64,000 nt of DNA. It comes from Brevibacterium aurantiacum (GTDB taxonomy: Bacteria > Actinomycetota > Actinomycetes > Actinomycetales > Brevibacteriaceae). The stretch covers positions 77,460 through 141,459 of the forward strand of contig NZ_VLTK01000004.1 in assembly GCF_007558825.1 (NCBI RefSeq), written 5' to 3'. A program made the translations under genes and the position numbers. Positions within the stretch are counted from its first letter, which is position 1; each line of letters starts with the position of its first letter. The notes under the pieces are model-generated. The model had not been told where the DNA came from, did not search any database, and was given only the letters and a program-made list of their open reading frames with translations. Positions 17,254 to 25,710 of this stretch are shown one piece after another.

Positions 17254-17958
17254 TCAGCGTTCGGCGCCCGGCTTGAGTGCGTGGTGAATGGCGACGATTC
17301 CGCCCGTGAGGTTGCGGTGCTTGACCTGGTCGAAGCCGGCACCGAGGATCTGCTGCGCAAATTCGTCCTGGTCAGGCCAGGCACGGATCGACTCGGCAAG
17401 GTAGACGTAGGCCTCGGGGTTCGAGGACACGGCCTTCGCCACGGCGGGCAGCGCGCGCATCAGGTATTCCTTGTAGACGAGGCTGAAGGGGTCGAACGTC
17501 GGTGTCGAGAACTCGCAGATGATGAGTCGGCCACCGGGTTTGAGCACGCGCAGCATCTCTGCCAACGCGGTGTCGACGTCGTTGACGTTGCGGATACCGA
17601 AGGAGATGGTGACGACGTCGAAGCTGGCGTCGGAGAACGGCAGATCCATCGCATCGGCGTAGATGAAGTCGATCTTCGGGTGGCGACGTCGCCCCTCGGT
17701 GAGCATGCCCTGTGAGATGTCACCGGCGACCACCTCGGCGCCATGATGGGTGAATGTCATCGACGACGTTCCCGTGCCGGCCGCGAGATCGAGGACGCGT
17801 TCTCCGGGTCCGGCAGCCACCGAGTGCGCAACCGTCCGACGCCAGGTACGCGCCAGACCGAAGGTGAGCACATCGTTGGTGAGGTCGTAACGGGAGGCGA
17901 CGTCGTCGAACATCGACGCGACGTCGGCGGGCTGCTTGTCCAGCTGAGCACGGTTCAT
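17254..17958 (-). CDS. menG: demethylmenaquinone methyltransferase
   Basis: A 234-residue SAM-dependent methyltransferase of the UbiE/MenG family, which carries out the last step of menaquinone synthesis. Visible signatures are [17 protein letters not shown] near residue 20, the SAM motif [10 protein letters not shown], and [20 protein letters not shown] followed by [11 protein letters not shown]. The length matches the family. It is the first gene of the minus-strand run menG-menJ-polyprenyl synthase and is divergent from menF, about 130 bases away, so the two men units probably share one control region. Confidence 0.95.
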   Translation of the reverse strand: MNRAQLDKQPADVASMFDDVASRYDLTNDVLTFGLARTWRRTVAHSVAAGPGERVLDLAAGTGTSSMTFTHHGAEVVAGDISQGMLTEGRRRHPKIDFIYADAMDLPFSDASFDVVTISFGIRNVNDVDTALAEMLRVLKPGGRLIICEFSTPTFDPFSLVYKEYLMRALPAVAKAVSSNPEAYVYLAESIRAWPDQDEFAQQILGAGFDQVKHRNLTGGIVAIHHALKPGAER

Positions 17959-18070
17959 GGCACTATTCTCTCAACACCTGATGCCGGGGGGCGAATTCGC
18001 GGACCCGTTTCCATGCTCTGCGCGGTGTGGAACTGGCCACAGTCATCATCGTCGTGCCGAAATCCTCGAC

Positions 18071-18076
18071 TAGAGT
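18071..18076 (+). promoter_or_regulatory. minus-10-like element of menF
   Basis: TAGAGT ends nine bases before the ATG at 18086, with no Shine-Dalgarno sequence between. The wider spacing makes a leaderless start less certain here than at the rarD copies. Confidence 0.4.
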
Positions 18077-18085
18077 GGGCCTGAA

Positions 18086-19450
18086 ATGACTACGACCTTC
18101 GATACCTCTGACATCCGCACCGCGCCACCGCGCCTGCACGTGCGATCTCGCTTCGTCGACGACGTCGAACCCGGACCTGGATTCCCCTTTGAATCCGGAC
18201 TGCCCACGACCGTCGAACAGACGCTGGAGCTCCTGCCCACCTCGGCGTTCTCCTGCTGGGTCCGCGACACATCTGGCCTCATCGGCTTCGGCCGCACGCT
18301 GCGCATCCGTGCCCGCGGCCGCGATCGTTTCACCGAGCTCTCCGAGGCGTGGAAGGCCATCACGGACGCCGCGACCATCGAGGACGAGGTCGACCTGCTC
18401 GGCTCTGGACTGATGTGCTTCGCCACCGTCGCCTACTCGGGCGAATCGGAGGTCGATTCCCTCATCCACGTCCCCGAATTCGTGCTCGGACGCCGAGGTG
18501 GTCGCGTGTGGATGACGTCGATCATCGGTGAGGGCAGCACCCCCACCCCGCCGGTACTGAAGTCCGAACCGCTGCGCCGAGTCACCTCGGCGACGGCCTC
18601 CCCCGGCGACCTCGACAGCGCTTCCTGGGCGGACCTGGTCGCGAAGGTCTCGCACATGCTCACGCCAGTCGGAGACTCCGCTGAGGTGGACGCCTTCGCC
18701 GACGATTCCACGCTGCGCAAGATCGTGCTGGCCCGTGATGAGCTTGTCACCACCGACGATGACATCGACGTCCGGTCCGTGCTTGGTGCACTCAACCGCA
18801 GCTACCCCAGCTGCTGGACCTTCGATGTCGCCGGCCTGATCGGTTCCACGCCGGAGCTGCTCATCGGCGTCGAGAACAACCGGGTGACCTCGCGCGTGCT
18901 CGCGGGCACGTATCGGGTGGAGAACGACCCGACGGCCGAGATGCCCGCTGCCAGGAAGCTGTTGAGCGCTCACAAGGACAGCACCGAACATGCCTTCGCG
19001 ATCGCCTCGCTCCAGCGCAGCCTCGGACTCGTCGCTGATGATGTCACCGTCGACGAGCGGCCGCACCTTCTGCCATTGGCCAACGTCATCCACTCGGCAT
19101 CGGATGCTTCGGCCCACCTGCCGGAGGACTCGTGCCTCAATGCCCTCGACATCGCGGCCGCTGTGCATCCGACCGCGGCCGTCGGCGGGTATCCGCAGGC
19201 CAGCGCAGTTGCCCACGTGGACGAGTTGGAACCACTCGATCGCGGCCGGTATTCGGGCCCCGTGGGGTGGATGGACGACCAGGGCAACGGTCAGTTCGGA
19301 ATCGCCCTGCGCTGCGGACAGCTCGAGGACCGCAATCGGATCCGTCTGTTCGCCGGTGCCGGCATCATGCCCGATTCGGATCCCCTCGCCGAGGTGGCCG
19401 AGACTGAAGCGAAATTCGCTCCGATGCGCCGTGCGCTGGGGTTGGAATAG
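18086..19450 (+). CDS. menF: isochorismate synthase
   Basis: A 454-residue chorismate-utilising enzyme that isomerises chorismate to isochorismate, the first committed step of menaquinone synthesis. C-terminal family motifs are SSP-like region TPELLIGVENN, AGTYRVENDPTAE, KDSTEHAFAI and ALDIAAAVHPTAAVGGYP; the last closely matches the LHPTPAVGG signature. Siderophore EntC enzymes look alike, but the location between menG and menD supports MenF. The N-terminal part is variable, as is usual. It is followed by an 8-base tandem repeat. Confidence 0.92.
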   Translation: MTTTFDTSDIRTAPPRLHVRSRFVDDVEPGPGFPFESGLPTTVEQTLELLPTSAFSCWVRDTSGLIGFGRTLRIRARGRDRFTELSEAWKAITDAATIEDEVDLLGSGLMCFATVAYSGESEVDSLIHVPEFVLGRRGGRVWMTSIIGEGSTPTPPVLKSEPLRRVTSATASPGDLDSASWADLVAKVSHMLTPVGDSAEVDAFADDSTLRKIVLARDELVTTDDDIDVRSVLGALNRSYPSCWTFDVAGLIGSTPELLIGVENNRVTSRVLAGTYRVENDPTAEMPAARKLLSAHKDSTEHAFAIASLQRSLGLVADDVTVDERPHLLPLANVIHSASDASAHLPEDSCLNALDIAAAVHPTAAVGGYPQASAVAHVDELEPLDRGRYSGPVGWMDDQGNGQFGIALRCGQLEDRNRIRLFAGAGIMPDSDPLAEVAETEAKFAPMRRALGLE

Positions 19451-19476
19451 GACGCTGACCGTGTCGCAGTCTGGCC

Positions 19477-19522
19477 GCTTCGTAGCTTCGTAGCTTCGTA
19501 GCTTCGTAGCTTCGTAGCTTCG
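19477..19522. repeat. 8-bp tandem repeat GCTTCGTA, nearly six copies
   Basis: Five perfect copies of GCTTCGTA start at 19477, 19485, 19493, 19501 and 19509, followed by a partial sixth. The array begins 26 bases after the menF stop. No coding or structural role is seen; slippage would change its length easily. Confidence 0.95.
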
Positions 19523-19556
19523 ACACAGTTTCACCGCCTGGGCCGGACCTCACCTG

Positions 19557-19620
19557 CCTTGACATTGTGTCAAGGTTTTGACTTTTCGTGTCAGTGGCTG
19601 TGTCAGTGGCTCGGCATAGT
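19557..19620 (+). promoter_or_regulatory. palindrome and promoter region of the HNH gene
   Basis: A perfect inverted repeat CCTTGACA-TTG-TGTCAAGG lies at 19557-19575 and includes TTGACA. Two copies of TGTCAGTGGCT follow (from 19589 and 19601). A minus-10-like CATAGT at 19615-19620 ends eight bases before the ATG at 19629. The palindrome may be an operator for an unknown regulator. Confidence 0.5.
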
Positions 19621-19628
19621 CTCTTCAC

Positions 19629-21170
19629 ATGTTCACGCATCCTGCGGATGACCCGGACCACCCCGATTATCGGGGCCCCGGATCGTGGGCCCGGCTTCCG
19701 GGCATCACCACCGATATCGACCGGTGGTGCACGACTCTGCGTGACCTCGAGCCAGCAGACGATGCGTGGGAGGCCCAGACCCGCATCCGCGCGCTCGAGG
19801 AGCTCACGTCCGCGGCCGCCGCCGCTCAAGCCCGTGAAGCCGTCGCCTTCCATAGGCACCGCCAGCGCGAAGATGCTGCCAACGACGTGCCCAAACGCGA
19901 ACAGGGGAAGTACGCAGGCAACGAGATCGCACTGGCCAAACGTGTCTCACCCGCGACGGGGCGCAAGTTTCTCTCAACGTCCAAAGCTGTCGTCAACGAC
20001 CTGCCTCGCACCTACGAGGCGCTGGCCGACGGCTCCATCTCCGAAGCCAAAGCTCGCATCATCGCCGATGAGACGGCTTGGCTCACTCCCGGCGAGCGTC
20101 TCTTCGTCGACGAAGAGCTCAAAGACCGTGCCTCCGTTGCCGGCAGTCGCCGGCTACGCACCGAAGCCCGCTCCCTGGCGGCCAACGTGTCCTCCGACAA
20201 TGCGCACGAAAGGGCCGAAGCTTCGAGCGCGAATCGCCATGTGTCCTTGAGCGCACTGAACAACGGCATGGCGATGCTCAGCGCTACTCTGCCTCTGCAG
20301 CAGGCCGTTGCTGCGTTTGAAAGTCTGGACGCCGCTGCCGCCGAGCACAAACTCAACGGCCAGGACTTCGACCGCGGCCGCAATCAGCTGATGGCCGATA
20401 TCTTCGTCGAACGGCTCACGGGACAGGACTCTGCCGGTGATGTGCGCACTGAGGTCCACATCGTGATGGAGGCCGAAAGTCTGTTCTCTGACGGACAGGT
20501 TCCTGCGTGGATTCCGAGCTATGGGCCTCTGCCGGCAAAGACAGCACGGAACTTCCTGGCGGCAAATCGGGCCCGGTCCTTCATCCGCCGAATGTTCACT
20601 TCACCAGACACAGGGCAGCTGGTCGGCATGGACTCACGCAGGCGCACATTCGGCGGCCTGCTGCGACGCATGGTGGTCTTCCGCGACGACGTGTGTCGGA
20701 CCCCATGGTGTGACGCCCCGATCAAGCACGCCGATCATGCGAATCCTGTAGCCGAAGGCGGAGAGACTCAGTGGTCCAACGCCTCCGGACTGTGTGCGGC
20801 CTGCAACTATGCCAAGGAGCACCCCGGGTGGAAGCACGAGGCGACTGCCGACGACCTCACCGTCTCGACCCCCACCGGTGAAGAGTACGAGTCGGCCACT
20901 CCCCCGTTCGTCACCAAGTTCGGTCACCCACCGCCGAGAAAGTACACCACTTCGGGAGACACTGACCAACCCGCAGACCCTGATGATTCCGCAGCACCTG
21001 ACTACGTCAAAGACACTGACGCCCCAGGCGGCTGCGGCAGTCCCAGCGCAGCCGGTAGTCACCCCAGCGGCAAATCCGCGCCGGAAGCGAACGAAGACGT
21101 CGTCGACTTCCCTCGACTGAGCCCCGTCGAAGAACTCTTCAAGGAGCTGATGCTGAGGGACACCGGCTGA
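19629..21170 (+). CDS. DUF222 (13E12-type) protein with C-terminal HNH endonuclease domain
   Basis: A 513-residue protein of the actinobacterial DUF222 family. The helical DUF222 part covers about residues 30-330. The HNH nuclease motif follows: CRTPWCDAPIKHADH, then GGETQWSNASGLCAACNYAK, with metal-knuckle cysteines and catalytic His intact. The C-terminal 110 residues are Pro/Asp/Ala-rich and probably disordered. These genes are typically multicopy and mobile in actinobacteria (13E12 repeat proteins of mycobacteria), with unknown biological role. It lies between menF and menD and is flanked by two different short tandem arrays, which suggests later insertion into the men cluster. Confidence 0.9.
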   Translation: MFTHPADDPDHPDYRGPGSWARLPGITTDIDRWCTTLRDLEPADDAWEAQTRIRALEELTSAAAAAQAREAVAFHRHRQREDAANDVPKREQGKYAGNEIALAKRVSPATGRKFLSTSKAVVNDLPRTYEALADGSISEAKARIIADETAWLTPGERLFVDEELKDRASVAGSRRLRTEARSLAANVSSDNAHERAEASSANRHVSLSALNNGMAMLSATLPLQQAVAAFESLDAAAAEHKLNGQDFDRGRNQLMADIFVERLTGQDSAGDVRTEVHIVMEAESLFSDGQVPAWIPSYGPLPAKTARNFLAANRARSFIRRMFTSPDTGQLVGMDSRRRTFGGLLRRMVVFRDDVCRTPWCDAPIKHADHANPVAEGGETQWSNASGLCAACNYAKEHPGWKHEATADDLTVSTPTGEEYESATPPFVTKFGHPPPRKYTTSGDTDQPADPDDSAAPDYVKDTDAPGGCGSPSAAGSHPSGKSAPEANEDVVDFPRLSPVEELFKELMLRDTG

Positions 21171-21254
21171 TTAACTGCCGCGGCACCAGAGCCGCCAGCG
21201 GTCGCGATTGCTGAAGCTCTTTCCACTGAACGGTCCTCGGGTCAGTCCCTCAGT

Positions 21255-21293
21255 CCTGTCCCTCTGCCCTGTCCCTCTGCCCTGTCCCTCTGC
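21255..21293. repeat. three perfect 13-bp tandem units
   Basis: CCTGTCCCTCTGC occurs three times in succession at 21255, 21268 and 21281, in the gap between the convergent HNH and menD genes. Confidence 0.95.
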
Positions 21294-21325
21294 TCACGTC
21301 CGATTGCTCTGGTGGAGTGCTCCAG

Positions 21326-23263
21326 TCAGATTGATCTGGTCAGATCCACTTCGATGATCCGACGGCCGTGCGTCCGCGTTTGTGGGGCCCTCGTTTGTGG
21401 GCTGTCCGCTGCTTTGCCGTCCTCTACACCGCAGACTGCTTTCTCAAACTCTGCGATGAAGTCGCTGAGCAGGCTCGACTCGTCCTGAGGTCCCACCCAC
21501 GAATACTCCCACCCATAGGCAGTCGCGAGATCGCTGAAGTCCCGGCCGTGAGGAACCGTGAAATATCTTTCGAGATACGGTGCCACATGCTCCTGCGAGT
21601 GTTCGAGCCCGGAGAAGATCGCACCCCCATCGTCGTTGAGGACGACGATGAGCACGTTCCCGGCCACTTCAGCGCTCGGCGTGAGCAGGCCGCCCACGTC
21701 GTGGAGCATTGCAACGTCACCGATGACCAGCACGACCTGTTCTTCGAGCGCAAGGGAGAGCCCCGTGGCGGTCGAAATCAGGCCGTCGATGCCGGCCAAC
21801 CCGCGTGACGCGTGGATTCGCGCTCGCACATCAGTGGCCTCACTGAGATAGCGGATCGTATTCGAACTCGCCGCAAAGAGGTTGATGGTGCGGCCGGCCA
21901 GATGCTCGGTGATCGCCCGAGCGGTCGTCGGCTTCGACGCGGCCGCACGCTCGCGCTCATGCCGGGAAGCGGCAATGATCGCCTCGCCGGCTCTCACCCA
22001 CTCGTCGCGCCACGTCGTGTCTTCGCTGACGCACGAAAATGTATCGCTTGTGCGGTCCTCGGCGCCGACGCGATCTCCGTGACGGGTGCTGTCGCTGGCT
22101 TCCTTGACTTCCGGCTCCGAGAGCGACACGGTCAGCGACACCGCGTCGACATCATCGGGCAACCGCTGAACCACCACCTCGGAATCGGCAAGGAGCGCGG
22201 CGACAGGTCTGGTCAGAGTCGGCTTCCCGTGCACGATCGCGGTGCGGATCGCTGATCGCAGGTCCTCACGTTCGCTGAGCACACGGGCATGCGCCGGGAC
22301 TGCAGCAGGTGAGTTCCGCAGAGCAGGGGTGAGAGGGCTCGAGGGCTCGGCCAGGACTGGGATTGCATAAGTCTCAGCCAAGGATTTCAGAGCCTGGGCA
22401 GAGTGACCGCCGGCATCACCGGCCACGATGACCGTGCCAGGAAGAATTCGGACCGAGGTGCTCCTCAAAGTATTCGCGGCGCTGCGCGCAGCATCCGCCG
22501 CTGATTCCACTGCCCCCTCTGATTCCACTGTCCCGTCTGATTCCGCTGCCCCCGCTGCTGCCAGCGTCTGCACCGTGGCATTCCAATCGGCGAGCTCCGC
22601 CACAGTCGGCACCAGCGGCACATCGAATTGCACGTTGAATTGGATGGGGCCAGCTTTACCAGTGTCCGTGCCCAGCGAGATCGCAACCGCCTCGGCTAGC
22701 AGATGTTGTGCATCAGCACTTCCGGCAGGCACATCGACTCGAGCGCGCACATCGCTGAGCACCTGCGACTGGTCGTCGATCGTCTGGTTTGCACCAGTCC
22801 CCCGCATCCGAGCAGGACGATCAGCCGTGATCGCCACGAGCGGAAGGTGACCGTAGGAGGCCTCGAGCACCGCAGGATGCAGGTTGGCCACAGCCGAACC
22901 CGACGTTGTCACCAGCGCCACGGCGCCAGCAGCACCCCCAGCGCCAATAGCAGCGCCCCTGGTGCCAGCAGCAGCGCCCCTGGTGACAGCAGCACCGCCA
23001 ACAGCGCCAGCAGCACCGACACCGGTCTGCTTACTGCGCAGTCCCCGTGCCAGGCCAAGCGCCAGGAACCCGGCATCACGCTCATCGATACGCACGTGCG
23101 TACGGATCACCCCCGCCTCGGCGAGAGGGGCGAGCGCATAGATCAATGGTGCGGAACGGGACCCGGGCGCGATGACGACCTCGGTGACTCCCGACGAAAC
23201 CAACCCACGGGCAATCTGCTGCGCCACTGCGCTCGAATTCAACATCACCTGATATTCAACCAC
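21326..23263 (-). CDS. menD: 2-succinyl-5-enolpyruvyl-6-hydroxy-3-cyclohexene-1-carboxylate synthase
   Basis: A 645-residue thiamine diphosphate enzyme that joins isochorismate and 2-oxoglutarate. N-terminal VVIAPGSRSAPL and IDERDAGFLALGLA (the ThDP glutamate region) are clear, as is the C-terminal GDVAMLHDVGGLL and NDDGGAIFSGLEHS. Two low-complexity insertions stand out: about residues 79-113 (Ala/Gly/Arg/Thr only, just before VALVTTSGSAVANLHPAV) and about 240-265 (Glu/Ser/Ala). Typical MenD is 550-580 residues, so these explain most of the extra length. The GTG at 23263 opens the frame, but the ATG at 23245 fits the family N-terminus better. It diverges from the esterase gene. Confidence 0.93.
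   Translation of the reverse strand: MVEYQVMLNSSAVAQQIARGLVSSGVTEVVIAPGSRSAPLIYALAPLAEAGVIRTHVRIDERDAGFLALGLARGLRSKQTGVGAAGAVGGAAVTRGAAAGTRGAAIGAGGAAGAVALVTTSGSAVANLHPAVLEASYGHLPLVAITADRPARMRGTGANQTIDDQSQVLSDVRARVDVPAGSADAQHLLAEAVAISLGTDTGKAGPIQFNVQFDVPLVPTVAELADWNATVQTLAAAGAAESDGTVESEGAVESAADAARSAANTLRSTSVRILPGTVIVAGDAGGHSAQALKSLAETYAIPVLAEPSSPLTPALRNSPAAVPAHARVLSEREDLRSAIRTAIVHGKPTLTRPVAALLADSEVVVQRLPDDVDAVSLTVSLSEPEVKEASDSTRHGDRVGAEDRTSDTFSCVSEDTTWRDEWVRAGEAIIAASRHERERAAASKPTTARAITEHLAGRTINLFAASSNTIRYLSEATDVRARIHASRGLAGIDGLISTATGLSLALEEQVVLVIGDVAMLHDVGGLLTPSAEVAGNVLIVVLNDDGGAIFSGLEHSQEHVAPYLERYFTVPHGRDFSDLATAYGWEYSWVGPQDESSLLSDFIAEFEKAVCGVEDGKAADSPQTRAPQTRTHGRRIIEVDLTRSI
22925..23029. repeat. 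low-complexity Ala/Gly-coding repeat inside menD
   Basis: The segment is built from overlapping copies of AGCAGCGCCCCTGGTGCC-like and GCCAGCAGCACC-like units that stay in frame and encode an Ala/Gly stretch of about 35 residues. It looks like recent in-frame expansion by slippage. Confidence 0.75.
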
Positions 23264-23292
23264 TAACCCACCTGCGGTTCACATTGACTCCC

Positions 23293-23298
23293 TACGGT
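23293..23298 (+). promoter_or_regulatory. minus-10-like element of the esterase gene, leaderless arrangement
   Basis: TACGGT ends six bases before the ATG at 23305, without a ribosome binding site. The region is only 41 bases long between divergent starts of menD and this gene. Confidence 0.4.
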
Positions 23299-23304
23299 TG
23301 ACCC

Positions 23305-24948
23305 ATGCGCCGATCGATTCTCTTCGCGGTTGGAGCGCGTGCAATCCGTTCGCTGACCGCCGCGCGCTCCCACAGAGGACGCTTCCCCACCCTCGACCAG
23401 AACAGTGCATTCCTCGGCCCTGAACCTCGCGGCAAGGATGCGAGGAAATGGCATATCCGAGACAAACGCAAACTCTCGAACCGACTGCGGGAGTTCTTCA
23501 TCTACTCCCCCGCGCTCGGTCGAACCGTCGGAGTACGCGTGCTGCTGCCTGGAATTCCGCAGGAGATCAGCCCGGTCATCCACCTCTATCACGGGGGCGG
23601 GGACGACTTCCGATCATGGACGGACTTCGGGTCCGCCGAGGAGCTCACACTCGACTCGCCCTTCCTGGTCGTCATGCCCGATGCGGGAGCCGGCACCTAC
23701 TCTCGTGTGGCAGTCGGCAGCGAGGTCCACGACTGGCCGACCTTCCACACCAAGGAGATCCCTGACTTCCTGCGCAAGACCTTCTCCGTGGACTTCGCAC
23801 CAGAGAACCAGCTCCTGGCGGGACTGTCGATGGGCGGATACGGGGCGATGAAATACGCAGCCTGGCACCCGGACCGCTACAGCTGGGCAGCAGCCTTCTC
23901 CTCCCCACTCGACCCTTTGTCTGCGGTCCCTGCCTTCGACATCATCGCCATGCGGGAGGGCGCGAAGTCGATGACGCTGTTCGGCGATCCCGTCACCGAC
24001 CGCAGTGAATGGATCGCCAACTCCCCCTACGGCCTCGCGGAGAACCTGAATGGCCTGAACCTGTGGCTCAGTGCAGGGTCCGGAAGTCTCGAAGAGTCAA
24101 AAGATCGTGACCTCCTCGAATCGATGGTCAATCAGCAGGGCGAGCGCTTCTCTGCGCGATTGAACTCGCTGGGCATCCGCCATTCGTGGTTTCCCCGCAC
24201 GACTGGCCTGCACAATTGGAACAGTTGGGAACGAGAGCTCGGCGCTTGGCTGAAGACCCTGCGACGTCAGCGTGACTATGCCAGCTCCGATCACCGCAGC
24301 ATCGAGCGCCGAAGTGGCGGCGTCGATGACCGCCGAGGTGGCCCCCGCGTCGCAGACGGTGGCGAATTCTCCTATCTCACCGGGCATGCCCTCTTCGATA
24401 TCCACGGATGGCGGGTCGAGATCTCGCGACGCCGAGCTCAGATCGTGTGCTTCGGCTCCGTCAGCACGGCTGGATTCTCCCTGACTGGAACCGGAAGCTT
24501 CCGGGTACGCACGCCGGACCTGTACGAACCCGGTCGCCGATACGACATCTCCGTCACCGGGCCGACAGGCTCGAACGACTATCCGCAGCGCGCCGACAAG
24601 AAGGGGCGCCTGACGTTCACCGGGCGCTTGGCTGCAGCCATGCACGACCCGATCATTCCGGGCAAGCGCACTCAGCACTTCACGACGGTGGGGCAGTCCG
24701 AGGTTACGACGGTGCGCATCGCGTCGACGCCGGATGAATCGTCGGCACCGGCACGAGCCATCGAATCAGACACCTCGCCACGACCTGCCCCAGCAGACGC
24801 CTCGCTGCGAGCCGCAAGGTCAGCCGAAGACACAGAGGAAACAACAGATGTGTCGGAATCGGCACATGTCGATGACGGATCTCAGACACCTACTGTCTAT
24901 GGTTATAACGGTCACAACATCGTGACCGTCTTTCCTCCATCTGATTGA
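23305..24948 (+). CDS. esterase of the Esterase D/mycolyltransferase superfamily with an added C-terminal domain
   Basis: A 547-residue alpha/beta hydrolase. The catalytic core is about residues 60-330: oxyanion region VIHLYHGGGDDFRSW, PDAGAGTYSR, and nucleophile elbow AGLSMGGYGAMK with Ser about 175. The likely catalytic His is in TTGLHNWNSW. This matches the Esterase D/antigen 85-type fold. Residues about 345-470 form a separate beta-rich part (HGWRVEISRRRAQIVCFGS onward), and the last 80 residues are disordered. No export signal is evident, which is odd for the mycolyltransferase branch. It precedes a lipoprotein gene by 23 bases and may be co-transcribed. Function of the C-terminal part is unknown. 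Confidence 0.78.
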   Translation: MRRSILFAVGARAIRSLTAARSHRGRFPTLDQNSAFLGPEPRGKDARKWHIRDKRKLSNRLREFFIYSPALGRTVGVRVLLPGIPQEISPVIHLYHGGGDDFRSWTDFGSAEELTLDSPFLVVMPDAGAGTYSRVAVGSEVHDWPTFHTKEIPDFLRKTFSVDFAPENQLLAGLSMGGYGAMKYAAWHPDRYSWAAAFSSPLDPLSAVPAFDIIAMREGAKSMTLFGDPVTDRSEWIANSPYGLAENLNGLNLWLSAGSGSLEESKDRDLLESMVNQQGERFSARLNSLGIRHSWFPRTTGLHNWNSWERELGAWLKTLRRQRDYASSDHRSIERRSGGVDDRRGGPRVADGGEFSYLTGHALFDIHGWRVEISRRRAQIVCFGSVSTAGFSLTGTGSFRVRTPDLYEPGRRYDISVTGPTGSNDYPQRADKKGRLTFTGRLAAAMHDPIIPGKRTQHFTTVGQSEVTTVRIASTPDESSAPARAIESDTSPRPAPADASLRAARSAEDTEETTDVSESAHVDDGSQTPTVYGYNGHNIVTVFPPSD

Positions 24949-24971
24949 ACCTTGACTTCGAGAGGTCACCC

Positions 24972-25685
24972 ATGAAACGCGTACTCCCAGCCATCGCTCT
25001 CATCGCCGGACTGGCACTGACAGGCTGTTCGGGAGCTGACTCCCAGGACAGTCAGGCCGAAGAAGCAGGCGGCGCCGCACAGCCCGCCGCAGAAGAGACC
25101 CCCGAAGTACAGCAGCTCGACGAGAATCAGCTCAAGAAGATCATCGAATCCACAGATGTCGATGGTCAGTCGTTCAAGTCCGTCGATATCGGGGCGGCTT
25201 CCGGCAGCGAAGCGATCAAGGCCCTCGAAAGCGCCGAGTACGAACCTGCTGAGTGCAAGGACCTCGCAATGTCTGCTCTCAACGCCGCTGAGGCGAGCAA
25301 CGGCACCAGCCTCGCTGGAACCTCAGCGGACAACACAATGAGCGTCGCGCTCATGAGCCTGGCCGACGAGGATGCCGCCGGTTCACAGCTGAAGAACTCG
25401 ACCAAGGTCGCCGAGAAGTGCAGCGACGTGACCATCAAGTCACAGGGCATCGAGATGACGATGTCCTACGAGTCCTTCGATGCCACTGTCGAAGGCGCTG
25501 ACGAGAGCGTCGGCGTCCGTGCCAAGATCGGTGCCGGCGGTCAGACCGTCCTCGACACCGACACCGTCACCAGCCGCGTCGGCAACAACATCGTCACCGC
25601 CGCCAACATCGCCGATACCGGGGACGAGGAAGCGGTTCCCAAGACCGCGAAGACGTTCGTCGACGCCGTCAAGAACGCGAACTGA
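24972..25685 (+). CDS. secreted lipoprotein of unknown function
   Basis: A 237-residue lipoprotein. The signal peptide MKRVLPAIALIAGLALTGCS ends in the lipobox LTGC with the acylated Cys at residue 19, then a disordered Asp/Gln/Ala/Glu-rich linker of about 40 residues. The rest is an acidic alpha/beta domain with alternating Ser/Thr/Ala and no motif I recognise. The start is set by GAGAGGT before the ATG; an upstream in-frame ATG would bury the signal peptide. It lies 23 bases after the esterase gene on the same strand. The 3' end was duplicated just past the stop codon. Confidence 0.85.
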   Translation: MKRVLPAIALIAGLALTGCSGADSQDSQAEEAGGAAQPAAEETPEVQQLDENQLKKIIESTDVDGQSFKSVDIGAASGSEAIKALESAEYEPAECKDLAMSALNAAEASNGTSLAGTSADNTMSVALMSLADEDAAGSQLKNSTKVAEKCSDVTIKSQGIEMTMSYESFDATVEGADESVGVRAKIGAGGQTVLDTDTVTSRVGNNIVTAANIADTGDEEAVPKTAKTFVDAVKNAN

Positions 25686-25710
25686 GCAGTCTCAAGAACG
25701 CGAATTGAGC
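25669..25710. repeat. duplicated lipoprotein gene end that forms the end of menC
   Basis: TCAAGAACGCGAACTGAGC at 25669-25687 recurs at 25692-25710 with one change. The first copy is the lipoprotein 3' end; the second is the 3' end of the convergent menC gene, including its stop. Confidence 0.9.

Noticed and set aside
17963..19534. A 523-codon minus-strand frame opposite menF
   Set aside because: Antisense of a well-supported enzyme; the end reads through the 8-base tandem repeat and no domain is visible.
19629..21170. The HNH gene as a homing endonuclease, intein or group II intron product
   Set aside because: No split host gene, intein splice motifs or intron RNA structure is seen; the DUF222 domain identifies it as the 13E12-type family.
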